A stretch of DNA of 64,000 nt, from NCBI GenBank assembly GCA_964555645.1, contig CAZKTA010000001.1:372001-436000 (forward strand). Reading direction: 5' to 3'. How positions within the stretch are numbered: position 1 is the stretch's first letter; every line of letters starts with the position of its first letter. The stretch is from DTLC01 sp964555645. Its GTDB lineage: Bacteria; Verrucomicrobiota; Verrucomicrobiia; Limisphaerales; DTLC01. The notes beneath the pieces are model-generated. The model saw only the letters and a program-made list of their open reading frames with translations, did no database searches and was not told where the DNA came from. Made by a program: the position numbers and the translations under genes. Shown here in pieces: positions 8,140 through 17,127 of the stretch.

Positions 8140-9908
8140 AAACAAAAATTCTCAGCGTAGTTTTGGGTTGTGTACTGGCCGCAATGACCGCGGCAAGTGC
8201 ACAACAGCCGGTAGAATCAACGTTATCGGAACAACCCGCTCAGCCGCCAGAAGAAACCATCCTGGTCCAGGCAACGCATGTAATCGAGCCTGAGCCCGAG
8301 CCAATTTTGCACCTAGAAGAGATTCTACAGCCTGAACAACAGGTTCAACATGAACAATCCCAGGTGCGACCAGCTAATGCGGCGTCAGCACCGCAACCTG
8401 TACGCCAGAGCCGAGCTGAAATTCGGCAAACCGCCCAGGTGCGGACCACCAGTACTGTGGACAGCCAGGCAACAGCCAATAAACATGTAGACTCAACCGG
8501 TGCGAACACGGGTGCGCAACCCGAGCAGGTTGCAAACGGCGATAACGGACTACGCCTGAACTTTCGCGGTGCGCCGCTTGAGCTTGTGCTCGATTATCTG
8601 AGTGAAGCGGCGGGCTTCATCATCAAACCCGAGGTTGATGTGAAAGGGAAAGTTGATGTGTGGAGTGCGCAGCCTTTGACAAAAGACGAGGCAGTCGAGC
8701 TGCTAAACTCTGTTTTGAACAAAAATGGGTATGCCGTCCTTCGCGAAGGCCGCACCCTCACAATCCTAACCAAGGACGAGGCCAAACGCCGCAGCATACC
8801 GGTCAGGCGCGGTTATGAACCCGAATCCATACCCAAAAATGACGAGATCGTGACCCAAATCATCCCCGTGCGATTCATCAACGCTGTCCAGCTCGCAAAA
8901 GATTTGCAGCCGTTGTTACCGACCCAGGCAACAATGACTGCAAACGAGGCTGGCAACGCAATTGTTATTACAGACACGCAGGCAAATATCCGGCGCGTAG
9001 CAGAGATTATCAAAGCGCTTGATACGTCGGTTGCAAGTGTATCGGCAGTTCGCGTGTTTGCATTGCGTTACGCCGACGCAAAATCGCTTGCTAACGTGAT
9101 CAAAGAGGTCTTTCAAACACCGACAACTTCCTCCACAGATTTGCGTGCGCGCTTTTTCGCACGGTTTAGAGGTGGGCCTTTCGGTGCAGGTCCAGATTCA
9201 GGCGGCGACAGTGAAACAGGCGGCCGACCCGGCGCATCGCGCGTAGCAGCAGTTGCAGATGAACGAAGCAACTCGCTGGTGGTAACCGCGCCAGATGATC
9301 TGATGCCTACAATCGAAGAACTCGTTAAAGCAGTTGATGTCGATGTGGAAGACATCACCGAACTACGCGTGTTCAAACTTAAGAACGCTGATCCGCAGGA
9401 AATGGCTGAGCTGTTGAGCAGCCTGTTCCCGGACGAAACCACTGCACAAGCAAACCAAGGTGGACGGGTTGGCAGATTTTTTGCCTTTGGCACACCTGGC
9501 ATGCAGAATGCCGGTTCCGAAACAAGCGAACGGATGCGCAAACAGGGTCGGGTGATCGCCGTCCCGGACCCGCGCACAGGCGCAGTGGTGGTTACTGCTT
9601 CCCGCGATCTTATGGCGCAAATCGAACGCATGATCGCAGAACTGGACTCGGACCCCGCAAAGAAACAAAAGGTTTTCGTGTTTGACGTGCAAAATACTGA
9701 CCCAGCACAAGTGCAGAGCATCTTGCAAGGGCTGTTTCCAGCCCAAACTGGTGCTGGTACGGGAACGCGCACTACAACACGTCAGACCAGCACAGGCACT
9801 CAACTTGGCACGCGCACCTCACAACAACAAGGGCGCACAAGCAGCTCAGGTCTCGGTGGGACCGGTGTCGGGACTGGCGGCGCCACACGAACAACAACCG
9901 GACGGTAA
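8136..9908 (+). CDS. gspD: Split secretin, N-terminal part (N0-N1-N2-N3 ring domains, no channel domain)
   Basis: 590 residues with a cleavable signal peptide (MKTKILSVVLGCVLAAMTAASAQ). A Pro/Gln/Glu-rich spacer (25-130) precedes an N0/STN-like domain (LRLNFRGAPLELVLDYLSEA..., about 133-215). Three complete secretin N-domains follow: IPVRFINAVQLAKDLQPLL... (about 240-295), VFALRYADAKSLANVIKEVF... (about 303-395) and VFKLKNADPQEMAELLSSLF... (about 407-505). A fourth begins (VFVFDVQNTDPAQVQSILQGLF) but runs into a Gly/Thr/Gln-rich tail and stops. The C-terminal secretin barrel is absent and is encoded by the next gene. The protein would form the periplasmic vestibule contacted by the GspC-like protein. 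Overlap with the previous gene is 4 bp. Confidence 0.88.
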   Translation: MKTKILSVVLGCVLAAMTAASAQQPVESTLSEQPAQPPEETILVQATHVIEPEPEPILHLEEILQPEQQVQHEQSQVRPANAASAPQPVRQSRAEIRQTAQVRTTSTVDSQATANKHVDSTGANTGAQPEQVANGDNGLRLNFRGAPLELVLDYLSEAAGFIIKPEVDVKGKVDVWSAQPLTKDEAVELLNSVLNKNGYAVLREGRTLTILTKDEAKRRSIPVRRGYEPESIPKNDEIVTQIIPVRFINAVQLAKDLQPLLPTQATMTANEAGNAIVITDTQANIRRVAEIIKALDTSVASVSAVRVFALRYADAKSLANVIKEVFQTPTTSSTDLRARFFARFRGGPFGAGPDSGGDSETGGRPGASRVAAVADERSNSLVVTAPDDLMPTIEELVKAVDVDVEDITELRVFKLKNADPQEMAELLSSLFPDETTAQANQGGRVGRFFAFGTPGMQNAGSETSERMRKQGRVIAVPDPRTGAVVVTASRDLMAQIERMIAELDSDPAKKQKVFVFDVQNTDPAQVQSILQGLFPAQTGAGTGTRTTTRQTSTGTQLGTRTSQQQGRTSSSGLGGTGVGTGGATRTTTGR

Positions 9909-9944
9909 AATACAATTTTGTTCGCAACCGACTTGAACCGAGCG

Positions 9945-9951
9945 AAAGGAG
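9945..9951 (+). promoter_or_regulatory. Shine-Dalgarno AAAGGAG for the second secretin gene
   Basis: AAAGGAG lies 5 bases before ATG 9957 and 36 bases after the stop of the N-domain gene. It fixes the start of the second secretin gene and shows that this part is translated independently rather than by readthrough or frameshift. Confidence 0.75.
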
Positions 9952-9956
9952 CTAAT

Positions 9957-11153
9957 ATGAAACCGAGACAATCAAAACAGTTTGGAATTACGCTGACGAT
10001 CTTGGTCAGTCTGTTGTTGAGCACCACGGATGCACTGTCACAAGCTTTTGGTTCTCAAGGCGCAACCACACGTCGCTCAACTACCTCGGCCAATTATCCA
10101 AGCCGCACTTCGGTCGGCCAGGCAACGTTTTCGTATGACCCGGAAACGCGAAAAATAATCGCTGTCACAGACGAGGACACTGCTCAGTATATTAGCCAAG
10201 TGATCTCGAGTATTGACCGGCCTGCCCCACAGGTACTGATTAAAGTGGTGTTTCTCGAGGTCACACACAGTAAAAGCCTCGATATCGGCGTCGAAGGTGG
10301 CGCACAGCGGAATATAAAAGACGCAAAAGGCACTGTTTCGCAGGCGTTCGGTATATCTGGTCTCGCCAGTACAGCTGCAAATATTGCCACAAATGTCTTC
10401 GGTCAGCCCATCTCCGGCTTTGCGCCTGCGCCACCCGGAGCGGGTTTGTACACAATTCTTGCTCAGGATTACCAGGCAACACTCCGTGCTATCGCCGCGG
10501 CAGGTAAAACTGAGATTCTGTCACGACCGTCAATTCTTACGCGGAACAATCAGCCCGCAACAATAAGCCTGGGCCAACAGGTGCCAATCATAACCGGCAC
10601 GCGCTTCGACACACTCGGTAACCAGTACAACACAGTCACCTACCAGCCGGTTGGCATACAGTTGACTGTCACGCCGTTCATCACATCCGATGGAATGGTC
10701 GAAATGATTGTCACACCCGAAACATCTGAACTTGCAGATCGTAGTCAGTGGGTCACCACATCAAGCGGACCTGGGGGCGCGATAACTTCGCCCGTCATAA
10801 ACAACCGTTCAGCCGATACAGTTGTAGTAGTGCCAGATGGCCAAACAGTTATTATTGGTGGCCTGATGTCGCGCCAAAACCAGCGTAGCGAACGCAAAAT
10901 ACCAATCCTCGGCGATATACCGCTCTTGGGTGCGGCTTTCCGACACCGTGTAGACGACAACAAAAAAACCGAGTTGTTAATATTCCTGACACCGCACATC
11001 GTGATGCATCCATCTGAACTGGCCGCTTTAACTGAAAACGAACGATCAAACATGAGCGAAAAACCAAAAACGTTCTCCGAACAGGAATTGGACCGGTTCC
11101 TCGACAGTATATACCGGAACAGTGACGCAAGCCCAAACAAACGGCTAAAGTGA
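9957..11153 (+). CDS. gspD: Split secretin, C-terminal part (half N-domain plus outer-membrane secretin channel)
   Basis: 398 residues with its own signal peptide (QFGITLTILVSLLLSTTDALSQA). After a short Ser/Thr-rich stretch it starts with the second half of an N-domain (ATFSYDPETRKIIAVTDEDTA, then AQYISQVISSIDRPAPQV) and passes straight into the secretin domain: VLIKVVFLEV, then RPSILTRNNQPATISLGQQVP, VGIQLTVTPFI, VVVPDGQTVIIGGL and KIPILGDIPLLGAAFRH, and TELLIFLTPHIV at the end. These are the canonical GspD/PilQ channel motifs. A short C-terminal tail (about 40 residues) could be an S-domain-like pilotin target. It should form the outer-membrane channel together with the preceding protein. 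No lipobox is seen. Confidence 0.9.
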   Translation: MKPRQSKQFGITLTILVSLLLSTTDALSQAFGSQGATTRRSTTSANYPSRTSVGQATFSYDPETRKIIAVTDEDTAQYISQVISSIDRPAPQVLIKVVFLEVTHSKSLDIGVEGGAQRNIKDAKGTVSQAFGISGLASTAANIATNVFGQPISGFAPAPPGAGLYTILAQDYQATLRAIAAAGKTEILSRPSILTRNNQPATISLGQQVPIITGTRFDTLGNQYNTVTYQPVGIQLTVTPFITSDGMVEMIVTPETSELADRSQWVTTSSGPGGAITSPVINNRSADTVVVVPDGQTVIIGGLMSRQNQRSERKIPILGDIPLLGAAFRHRVDDNKKTELLIFLTPHIVMHPSELAALTENERSNMSEKPKTFSEQELDRFLDSIYRNSDASPNKRLK

Positions 11154-11193
11154 AAATGCCGCGCCACACACATACACCCCACACCCAGGCGCT

Positions 11194-12741
11194 ATGAACA
11201 AACGCACACAACTTGTCTATGCTAGCTTGCTGATGGTGTGGTTGGTGATTGTTGCTTGGCAGTTGATGGAACATCACCGCGTCAGGCACGCCGCACGGAC
11301 TGAACTTATCAACCGCGCAAAGGACATTTCCACCACGTTGAGCATTGTAATGCGCTCACAACGCAGGTTCGGCGGTGTGATTTCCAAGGAGCGGCTCGAA
11401 TCTGCACTGCAGGAATTGATCAGCCCGGCTGAATTACGTGGTGTGGCTTTGCTGAATGTGGCAGGTGAAGTTGTTGCATCTGCAGGTGAACCGATTGACC
11501 TTGGGCTGAAGGGTCTTCTGCCCGCAGGCGCGCACTGGGGCGATCACACTGTTACATTAATGAACCTTGTTGACCTGGGCACAAATGTTACTGCCGAACC
11601 TGAGGGACCACGGCCAACGATTATCTTGCCGCGCATGGAACGGCCACAACCAACAAATGTACCACCACCGGGTATGCCATCACCCGGGCCGCCGATACAA
11701 GGTGTGCCTCCGTTTCAGCCGCCCAACCCACCGTACCAAACGCAGATTACTACGGCGCCACAGGGCGTCGGGCCGCCTGTGGTAGCAAACTTTCCCGATC
11801 AGCGACCACCCCGTGATGGCCCTGGCCGACCACGGTTCGGGCGACCGCCTTGGATGACCGAAGAACAATATAAAACCCTGATTGAAAAACAGGGCGTGCA
11901 CAGTTTTGTTCTTGCGCTTTCAACCCACTCAATGCGCGCTGCTGTGAACCGCGATTTATGGTTACGATTCTTAATCTGTACCCTTGCAAGCGTGTCCGTG
12001 TTCGGGCTGGGCTTGGCTTGGCGAAACCTCGTCAGGTCTTCAGAACTTGAAGTCAGGCTTGCACGCGCAGCCGAATTAAATACGCGCCTCAGAGAAATGA
12101 ATGTCGCTGCAGCCGGGCTAGCGCATGAAACCAAAAATCCACTCAACATAATCCGTGGACTTGCCCAGTTACTGTCGAAACAGGAAAACGCACCCGAGGA
12201 TGTACGCGCCAAATGCCGTGAAATTGTAGAAGAAGTTGACCGTGTGACAGCTCAATTGAACGAGTTCATCAATTTTTCGCGCCCGCGCGAGGTCAGGCGC
12301 ACCGCTGTCCGCTTAAACAGCGTCGTGAGTGATGTCCTGCGCACTTTAAGCCACGACATCGAAGAAAAAGCAGTTAAACTCGATGTCAAACCCGATATGC
12401 CAACGGTCGAAGCAGACGAACAACAACTCCGCCAGGCACTGTTTAACCTTCTCATCAACGCAATACAGGCTGTGGATAACAACGGACAAATACAAATTGT
12501 CACTCAACGGACTGCTGCAACCGAGCTTGCTTTGGAAATTCGCGATAATGGCCCCGGTGTGCCGCCGGAGCATAGAACAGAAATCTTCAAACCATATTTC
12601 ACAACCAATCAGAAAGGTACTGGCCTCGGTCTTGCAGTTGTTCAACAAATTGTGCTTGCACACGGCTGGGAGATCGAATGCCTACCCAACCAGCCTCGCG
12701 GCGCAGTGTTTCGCATCTCGCACATAAGAGTTGTCGGCTAA
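11194..12741 (+). CDS. Sensor histidine kinase with proline-rich extracytoplasmic region
   Basis: 515 residues. Transmembrane helices at about 8-23 and 256-276 enclose an extracytoplasmic region with a small folded part (40-135) and a strongly Pro-rich stretch (about 137-220, many PP and PPNPP runs). The cytoplasmic part has an H-box AAGLAHETKNPLNIIRG (phospho-acceptor His about 311), an N-box (LFNLLINAIQAV), a G1 box (DNGPGVP) and a G2 box (KGTGLGLAVVQQIV), as in NtrB/ZraS-type kinases. It starts 40 bases after the secretin gene on the same strand and may be the last gene of the operon. No response regulator is adjacent; the NtrC-type regulator at 30059 is of the class such kinases usually pair with, but pairing is speculative. 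Confidence 0.88.
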   Translation: MNKRTQLVYASLLMVWLVIVAWQLMEHHRVRHAARTELINRAKDISTTLSIVMRSQRRFGGVISKERLESALQELISPAELRGVALLNVAGEVVASAGEPIDLGLKGLLPAGAHWGDHTVTLMNLVDLGTNVTAEPEGPRPTIILPRMERPQPTNVPPPGMPSPGPPIQGVPPFQPPNPPYQTQITTAPQGVGPPVVANFPDQRPPRDGPGRPRFGRPPWMTEEQYKTLIEKQGVHSFVLALSTHSMRAAVNRDLWLRFLICTLASVSVFGLGLAWRNLVRSSELEVRLARAAELNTRLREMNVAAAGLAHETKNPLNIIRGLAQLLSKQENAPEDVRAKCREIVEEVDRVTAQLNEFINFSRPREVRRTAVRLNSVVSDVLRTLSHDIEEKAVKLDVKPDMPTVEADEQQLRQALFNLLINAIQAVDNNGQIQIVTQRTAATELALEIRDNGPGVPPEHRTEIFKPYFTTNQKGTGLGLAVVQQIVLAHGWEIECLPNQPRGAVFRISHIRVVG

Positions 12742-13255
12742 GTAAAAGTCGGCCGAACAGCAATGCCGTTTTCCTTTTCGAATGATGGTAATTGAAGCTC
12801 GAGATTGCGTCAGCTTATTTCACCCCCATCGCTGGCATAACTGTGCCGACACAGTAAGAACCGCTGCACGCACCGTGTCTGCTGTTAACTCGAGTAATTC
12901 AGGCACGTAAACGACTGGCTTTTGTGAACAGGCTCGTGGCCTCGGTGTGGCGGAACTGGATAAAAGGGTAAAAACCCACAAGCGTGCGGCGGAGAACCCT
13001 TTCCCATTTAGGCGTTGTTGTCTGCAGATAAACAATTTACGCTCTGGGTTCACGGATAGTCCGCCCCGACAAGTCGGGACGTAGCGTGCCCCAATTTATA
13101 TTCCAACTAAAGATTCGAAAATGCGGGCTGGTGGGGATTTCGGCCTTTTGAATTGGCGTCGAACGGCAACCCGTGACCAATGCAACCAGCAACGCCGGCA
13201 AAGTGAGCCTATTTATTTCGTTGGCCGATTTTTTCAGTGCATTACTGGCACTGTT
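12742..13255. other. Intergenic stretch without a recognised gene
   Basis: Between two genes whose 3' ends face each other. No convincing coding frame. It holds a tight inverted repeat CCCGAC-AA-GTCGGG (13065-13078), and AAAGGGT pairing with AACCCTTT about 30 bases later (around 12963-13007). No U-rich intrinsic terminator was seen for either neighbour. Confidence 0.5.
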
Positions 13256-14323
13256 TTACTTCCACTCTTCTAATGCGAGGTTTTCTTTCGCCCGCTTTAT
13301 GTCATAGATGAAAATGCCGTGCCCGACGCCAGGTGCATCTTGCGATTTGCCCAATTGAAACGCAATGAAATGGCCGTCGTCGCTCACCACTGGGTTCGAC
13401 GCTTTGTAGCCCGTGAAATCGCTGAAAAATGTAAGTCTCCGATACCGCCCGCTGCCGTCGAGCGCAAGCTGCCAGATGTCAATGTAACCTGGGCCTTTGC
13501 CATTTTGTTTGTCGCATTCGACAAGTGTGTACCGGCCGTCCGGGAAAATCCCTTCCGGCTCGTCATAGACATCAGGCGAACTGGTGTAGTTTGTGACTTT
13601 CTTCGTGACAAGGTTAATGCCCATTACGTCGCAATGTCTGCCCCCATCCGTGTAAGCACTGAAAATCAATTCCCGTTCGTCTGGCGGCCGGAAGTTTTGC
13701 GTTTCCATTGTACAACGCACCGGCAGCTCACTACCATCAACGATCAGCCGCCGATTCACAAGCACAGCCACGCCGTTGCTGTAAACGATTTCGCCCATGA
13801 ACATTTTCGAGAACGCTAAGTCGCCCTCGCCAGGGCCAGGGTCGGTCCATTCTGACCACGCGATGCGCATTCGTTTGCGTGAGACAGCCGGGCCTTCACT
13901 GCAACGTGTTTCTAATGGCACGGGCGGTTTCGTCAGACTTTTGTCCAGCACATAGAGATAGCAGTTCCGGCGCGCGTTGTCCGGCTTTTCGGGATCGAAT
14001 AACTTAGGACCAGACAGGAGTATGTCGCCGTTGGCAAGGTAAAGCGCCCGGGTGTACCCATAATGCGGATAATGAGCAGTCAGGTTGCGGATCGTTTTTG
14101 TTGCGAGGTCAATCTCCATCGCGTCGCCGAACGTCTTGGACAAGAACAGTATTTTCTTTCCGTCGTGCGACCAATCGGCGCGCTCACCAAAAGCTGTCAA
14201 CTGTGTGATATGCGACGGCAAATGATCAGTTGGACTTGCGCCAGGCTTGTGCGTAGAGGCCCAGGCAGAATATGCCAACCATAGCATTGTGAGTGTGAGG
14301 CAGATAATGCGCGTGCACTTCAT
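13256..14323 (-). CDS. Secreted TolB-like beta-propeller protein (PD40 repeats)
   Basis: 355 residues with a signal peptide (ICLTLTMLWLAYSAWAS). The body contains TolB/PD40-type propeller repeats, recognisable as ADWSHDGKKILFLS, GPAVSRKRMRIAWSEW, RPPDERELIFSAYTDGG, EPEGIFPDGRYTLVECD and NPVVSDDGHFIAFQLG, each a strand-turn-strand with an Asp-Gly turn. Such propellers occur in TolB, oligogalacturonate lyase and peptidase-like proteins. The HYGYTRALYLANGDILLSGPK region is reminiscent of the periplasmic propellers used in polysaccharide utilisation. No catalytic motif is assigned, so a binding or lyase role cannot be chosen. A 10-bp inverted repeat sits about 53 bases upstream of the start. It follows the DUF6807 gene on the same strand. 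Confidence 0.7.
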   Translation of the reverse strand: MKCTRIICLTLTMLWLAYSAWASTHKPGASPTDHLPSHITQLTAFGERADWSHDGKKILFLSKTFGDAMEIDLATKTIRNLTAHYPHYGYTRALYLANGDILLSGPKLFDPEKPDNARRNCYLYVLDKSLTKPPVPLETRCSEGPAVSRKRMRIAWSEWTDPGPGEGDLAFSKMFMGEIVYSNGVAVLVNRRLIVDGSELPVRCTMETQNFRPPDERELIFSAYTDGGRHCDVMGINLVTKKVTNYTSSPDVYDEPEGIFPDGRYTLVECDKQNGKGPGYIDIWQLALDGSGRYRRLTFFSDFTGYKASNPVVSDDGHFIAFQLGKSQDAPGVGHGIFIYDIKRAKENLALEEWK

Positions 14324-14646
14324 GTTTGCCTTTTAACAGCTTGTTGTCGTTTGGCAACCAAGTTTACAAATGACAGCCGCAATCTAAAGCAACATGACAG
14401 ATTGCGGCCTGCTGCGGTTGTTTAATTCCAATTGCATTTGCGCGAGAGCTTGCATACCGCAATGCGGTGATGTTACCGATGCATATTTCGGCCCTTGGCC
14501 GACAGATTCGTTACTGGCCATGCGTATTGGGGTTTTCACAAGCATACCCACCGACTCACTCGGCAACCGTGGCCTGCCTGCTTTCTGTTGAGCACCGTGG
14601 CTGGCGAACTTGCAAGTAGCCTAAAGCGCCTGGGGGCTTTGATTAA
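14324..14646. other. Intergenic stretch with a perfect hairpin
   Basis: 323 bases between two minus-strand genes. No coding frame is convincing. The notable content is the inverted repeat at 14376-14408, listed separately. Confidence 0.5.
14376..14408 (-). repeat. 10-bp perfect inverted repeat upstream of the propeller gene
   Basis: GCCGCAATCT (14376-14385) and AGATTGCGGC (14399-14408) are perfect reverse complements separated by 13 bases. It lies 53 bases upstream of the minus-strand start at 14323, so it may be a 5'-UTR hairpin or an operator. There is no U-tract on either side, so an intrinsic terminator is less likely. Confidence 0.6.
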
Positions 14647-15612
14647 CTACCGACTCGCTTTAAGCCATTCCCCAAGTGTCTGCTGCAGTGTTTCAGGCGT
14701 CCATGCTTTCGGGCTAACAGCAATACAGTAGCGCAAGTTTAGCGTGGCCCCAGCAGGCAACGTCATCGGTTTCGGCGCCAAAATGGCCGCGCAAGCGAAC
14801 CGCATCACTTTCGAGTTTACGATGTACCATGGTGGGTTGTCCCATCCATTTGCTGGATCGCTCAGAATTGCGATCCCACCAACGCAGTTTGTCCCGTCGC
14901 TCAAATTGCAGGCCAATCCGTTCGCAGCCGGGCGCGCGCGGTCGTGCTCGAACTTGTTAACCAGGCCCGTGCTACAAACAAACGAAATGTCCAATGGTAG
15001 CCCTGCAATTCGCAGGCTTAACCCGGCGTACCCGCCGTTTATCTGGCCGCCCGGTTCACCCGGCATCGGCGTGCGATCAAGAAAAGCGCCTTCTGGTCCT
15101 GCAGTAAACTGTGCCCGCCAATCAATGGTGTAACTGCCGTCGGGCCGCAGCGCTGAAACGTTGATTTGACGTTTCTCGGTCAAGTCCACGCGCCCAGAAG
15201 GATGGACGTAGTTCAACTCAAGCGTAATACGCGCGCTACCCTCTGCACAGGTTTCGATCACAGGTTCACTCCAACGGGTTGTGCCTTCTGCCCGGCCAGT
15301 CTTGCGGTCTTCCTCCCAGTAGTTTGCCTTGTTGATGTATTTCCACGAAAACCAAAGCCCGTAATGCCATGGGTGATCTTCCGGCTTGAAATTCGTCAAC
15401 GCCGGCCCGCTACGTACACCCACCGGATGGAAAAACGGCTTGCCACGGTTCGTGTCGAAGCTGAAACGCCAGACCACATTTGTGCCCTCCAGCCACGAAA
15501 TCGAATCCGGCTCGCGGTGCCAAGCAGCGTATCCGGTAGAATGCATCACGCAGGCCAAAAGCAGTCCAATCAAAGAGACTTTACAGCCGCCGAAGGACAG
15601 TGGCATTCTCAT
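14647..15612 (-). CDS. Secreted DUF6807 (PmoA-like) protein
   Basis: 321 residues from ATG 15612; the frame can be extended to a TTG at 15648, but the later Met gives a normal signal peptide (VSLIGLLLACVMHSTGYAA). The sequence matches the DUF6807/PmoA-like family: FFHPVGVRSGPALTNFKPEDHPWHYGLWFSW contains the family's D-H-P-x-H-x-G-L-W-F motif, followed by beta-sandwich strands and a late GIAILSDPANGWDNPPWYIV. The name PmoA used in some databases is misleading; there is no relation to methane monooxygenase. In Verrucomicrobia and Planctomycetes these proteins commonly accompany Gfo/Idh oxidoreductases and sugar catabolism genes, as here (the divergent neighbour is Gfo/Idh). Biochemical function is unknown. 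Confidence 0.82.
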   Translation of the reverse strand: MRMPLSFGGCKVSLIGLLLACVMHSTGYAAWHREPDSISWLEGTNVVWRFSFDTNRGKPFFHPVGVRSGPALTNFKPEDHPWHYGLWFSWKYINKANYWEEDRKTGRAEGTTRWSEPVIETCAEGSARITLELNYVHPSGRVDLTEKRQINVSALRPDGSYTIDWRAQFTAGPEGAFLDRTPMPGEPGGQINGGYAGLSLRIAGLPLDISFVCSTGLVNKFEHDRARPAANGLACNLSDGTNCVGGIAILSDPANGWDNPPWYIVNSKVMRFACAAILAPKPMTLPAGATLNLRYCIAVSPKAWTPETLQQTLGEWLKASR

Positions 15613-15729
15613 GCCGATTATGTTGTCGGAGAAAACTATTTCGGTCAAGCTGTCCTCGCGCCAATCGGGGCAAGCTAAGCCGGCACGTCTTTTTGTCGCT
15701 GGTCAAGAATCGCTCGCCGAACCGAAACC

Positions 15730-17127
15730 ATGAAAACCCGTGATCCGAGCTTAATGAGCCGCCGCGAGTTTTGCTGCACGGCAGCATTTACTGCTGCTGC
15801 ATTCGCAGCGCCGATGATCATTCCAAGCCGTGTGCTCAGCGCAGGTGCGCCAAACAATCGGATCCGCGTGGGGCAGATCGGCTGTGGCAGGATTGCCCTC
15901 GGCCACGACATGCCCGGTGTACTTGAGTCCGGCTTGGCGGACATCGTCGCAGTCTGCGACGTTGATTCCAAACGCGCAGCTGAGGCAAAGCGGTTCGTCG
16001 AAGAACATTATCGAAAGAAAAACCTGACGCCGCCAGACGTTGCAGTATACCGCGACTACCGCCAGATGGTCGAACGCACTGACATTGACGCAGTCGTGAT
16101 TAGCACGCCTGATCATTGGCATGCTGAACATGCAGTTGCAGCAGCTCTGGCTGGCAAAGACATCTACTTGCAAAAGCCAATGGCAATGACTGTTGCCGAG
16201 AGCCGGCTGGTGCTTGACATTGTGACGAAAACCAAACGCATTTTACAGATCGGCAGCCAACAACGCTCAATGGACCAGTTCAGGCGCGCGTGCGAGCTCG
16301 TCCGCTCAGGCCGCGTTGGCCAGCTACGCCGCATTGAAATCGGCTTGCCTGTTGACCCCACCAAGCCCGATGACCCTGAGCAGCCCGTGCCGCCTAATCT
16401 CGATTACGACCGTTGGCTCGGGTGCACGCCGACGGTTTATTACACCGAACAACGTGTGCACCCGCAAAATGACTATAGCCGACCGGGCTGGCTCAGATGC
16501 GAAAGTTATTGCCTGGGCATGATCACAGGCTGGGGCACGCATCACCTTGACACAGCGCATTGGGCAATGAATATCGCGAGCGGTGGGCTGATCAAAGTCG
16601 AGGGCAAGGCCGAGTTTCCGCCTCCAACACACACGATTTGGAACGTACACGGCCCGTACAATGTAGAGCTGGTTTATCCAGGCGACGTGCGGATGCACGT
16701 GTCCGACAAGTTCCCGAACGGCGTGAAATTTATCGGTGACGAAGGTTGGATTTTTGTGTCGCGCGAGGGCCAAACAACCTCAAGCGACCCTGCGTCACCT
16801 CCAACAAGCCTGAAACCGTTGGACGCGAGCAACCCGAAACTGCTCGATCCCAAAGGCGTCAAGGTCGAGCTTTATCGTAGCACTGACCAGCATAAAGATT
16901 GGCTCGAATGCGTGCGCACGCGCAAAACACCGGTTGCACCAGCCACAGCAGGGCACAGCGCGCTATGCGCATGTTTCATCAGTTGGGTGGCCATGAAACT
17001 TGGCAGACCATTAAGTTGGGACGCAAAAGCCGAACGGTTTATTGATGACAACCAGGCAAACGCAATGCTCTCTAGGCCGGAACGCGCGCCTTACGGCGTA
17101 ACACGGCTTGTAGATGGAAGAATCTAG
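15730..17127 (+). CDS. Tat-exported Gfo/Idh/MocA-family oxidoreductase
   Basis: 465 residues. A twin-arginine signal (SRREFCCTAAFTAAAFAAP) precedes a Rossmann NAD(P)-binding domain (RVGQIGCGRIALGHDMPG, then DIVAVCDVD). The DAVVISTPDHWHAEHAV and GKDIYLQKPMAMTVAES motifs correspond to the family's EKP segment, here QKP, and the C-terminal domain includes GWGTHHLDTAHWAMN. Such enzymes oxidise or reduce sugars or inositols, or act as glycosidase-type enzymes, with a tightly bound nicotinamide cofactor; Tat export fits folding with the cofactor before translocation. The start, 80-120 bases from the divergent DUF6807 gene, suggests a shared control region. Substrate cannot be read from sequence. 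Confidence 0.9.
   Translation: MKTRDPSLMSRREFCCTAAFTAAAFAAPMIIPSRVLSAGAPNNRIRVGQIGCGRIALGHDMPGVLESGLADIVAVCDVDSKRAAEAKRFVEEHYRKKNLTPPDVAVYRDYRQMVERTDIDAVVISTPDHWHAEHAVAAALAGKDIYLQKPMAMTVAESRLVLDIVTKTKRILQIGSQQRSMDQFRRACELVRSGRVGQLRRIEIGLPVDPTKPDDPEQPVPPNLDYDRWLGCTPTVYYTEQRVHPQNDYSRPGWLRCESYCLGMITGWGTHHLDTAHWAMNIASGGLIKVEGKAEFPPPTHTIWNVHGPYNVELVYPGDVRMHVSDKFPNGVKFIGDEGWIFVSREGQTTSSDPASPPTSLKPLDASNPKLLDPKGVKVELYRSTDQHKDWLECVRTRKTPVAPATAGHSALCACFISWVAMKLGRPLSWDAKAERFIDDNQANAMLSRPERAPYGVTRLVDGRI

Noticed and set aside
9909..9956. The break between the two secretin genes as a sequencing frameshift
   Set aside because: The gap has a stop, a Shine-Dalgarno and then a full signal peptide; a one- or two-base error could not create these.
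12935..13100. tRNA-like fragments: GGTGTGGCGGAACTGG resembles a tRNA-Leu 5' part, and CGGGACGTAGCG a tRNA-Pro start
   Set aside because: No matching acceptor 3' half, anticodon arm or GGTTCGAATCC T-arm follows either fragment, so no complete tRNA can be folded.
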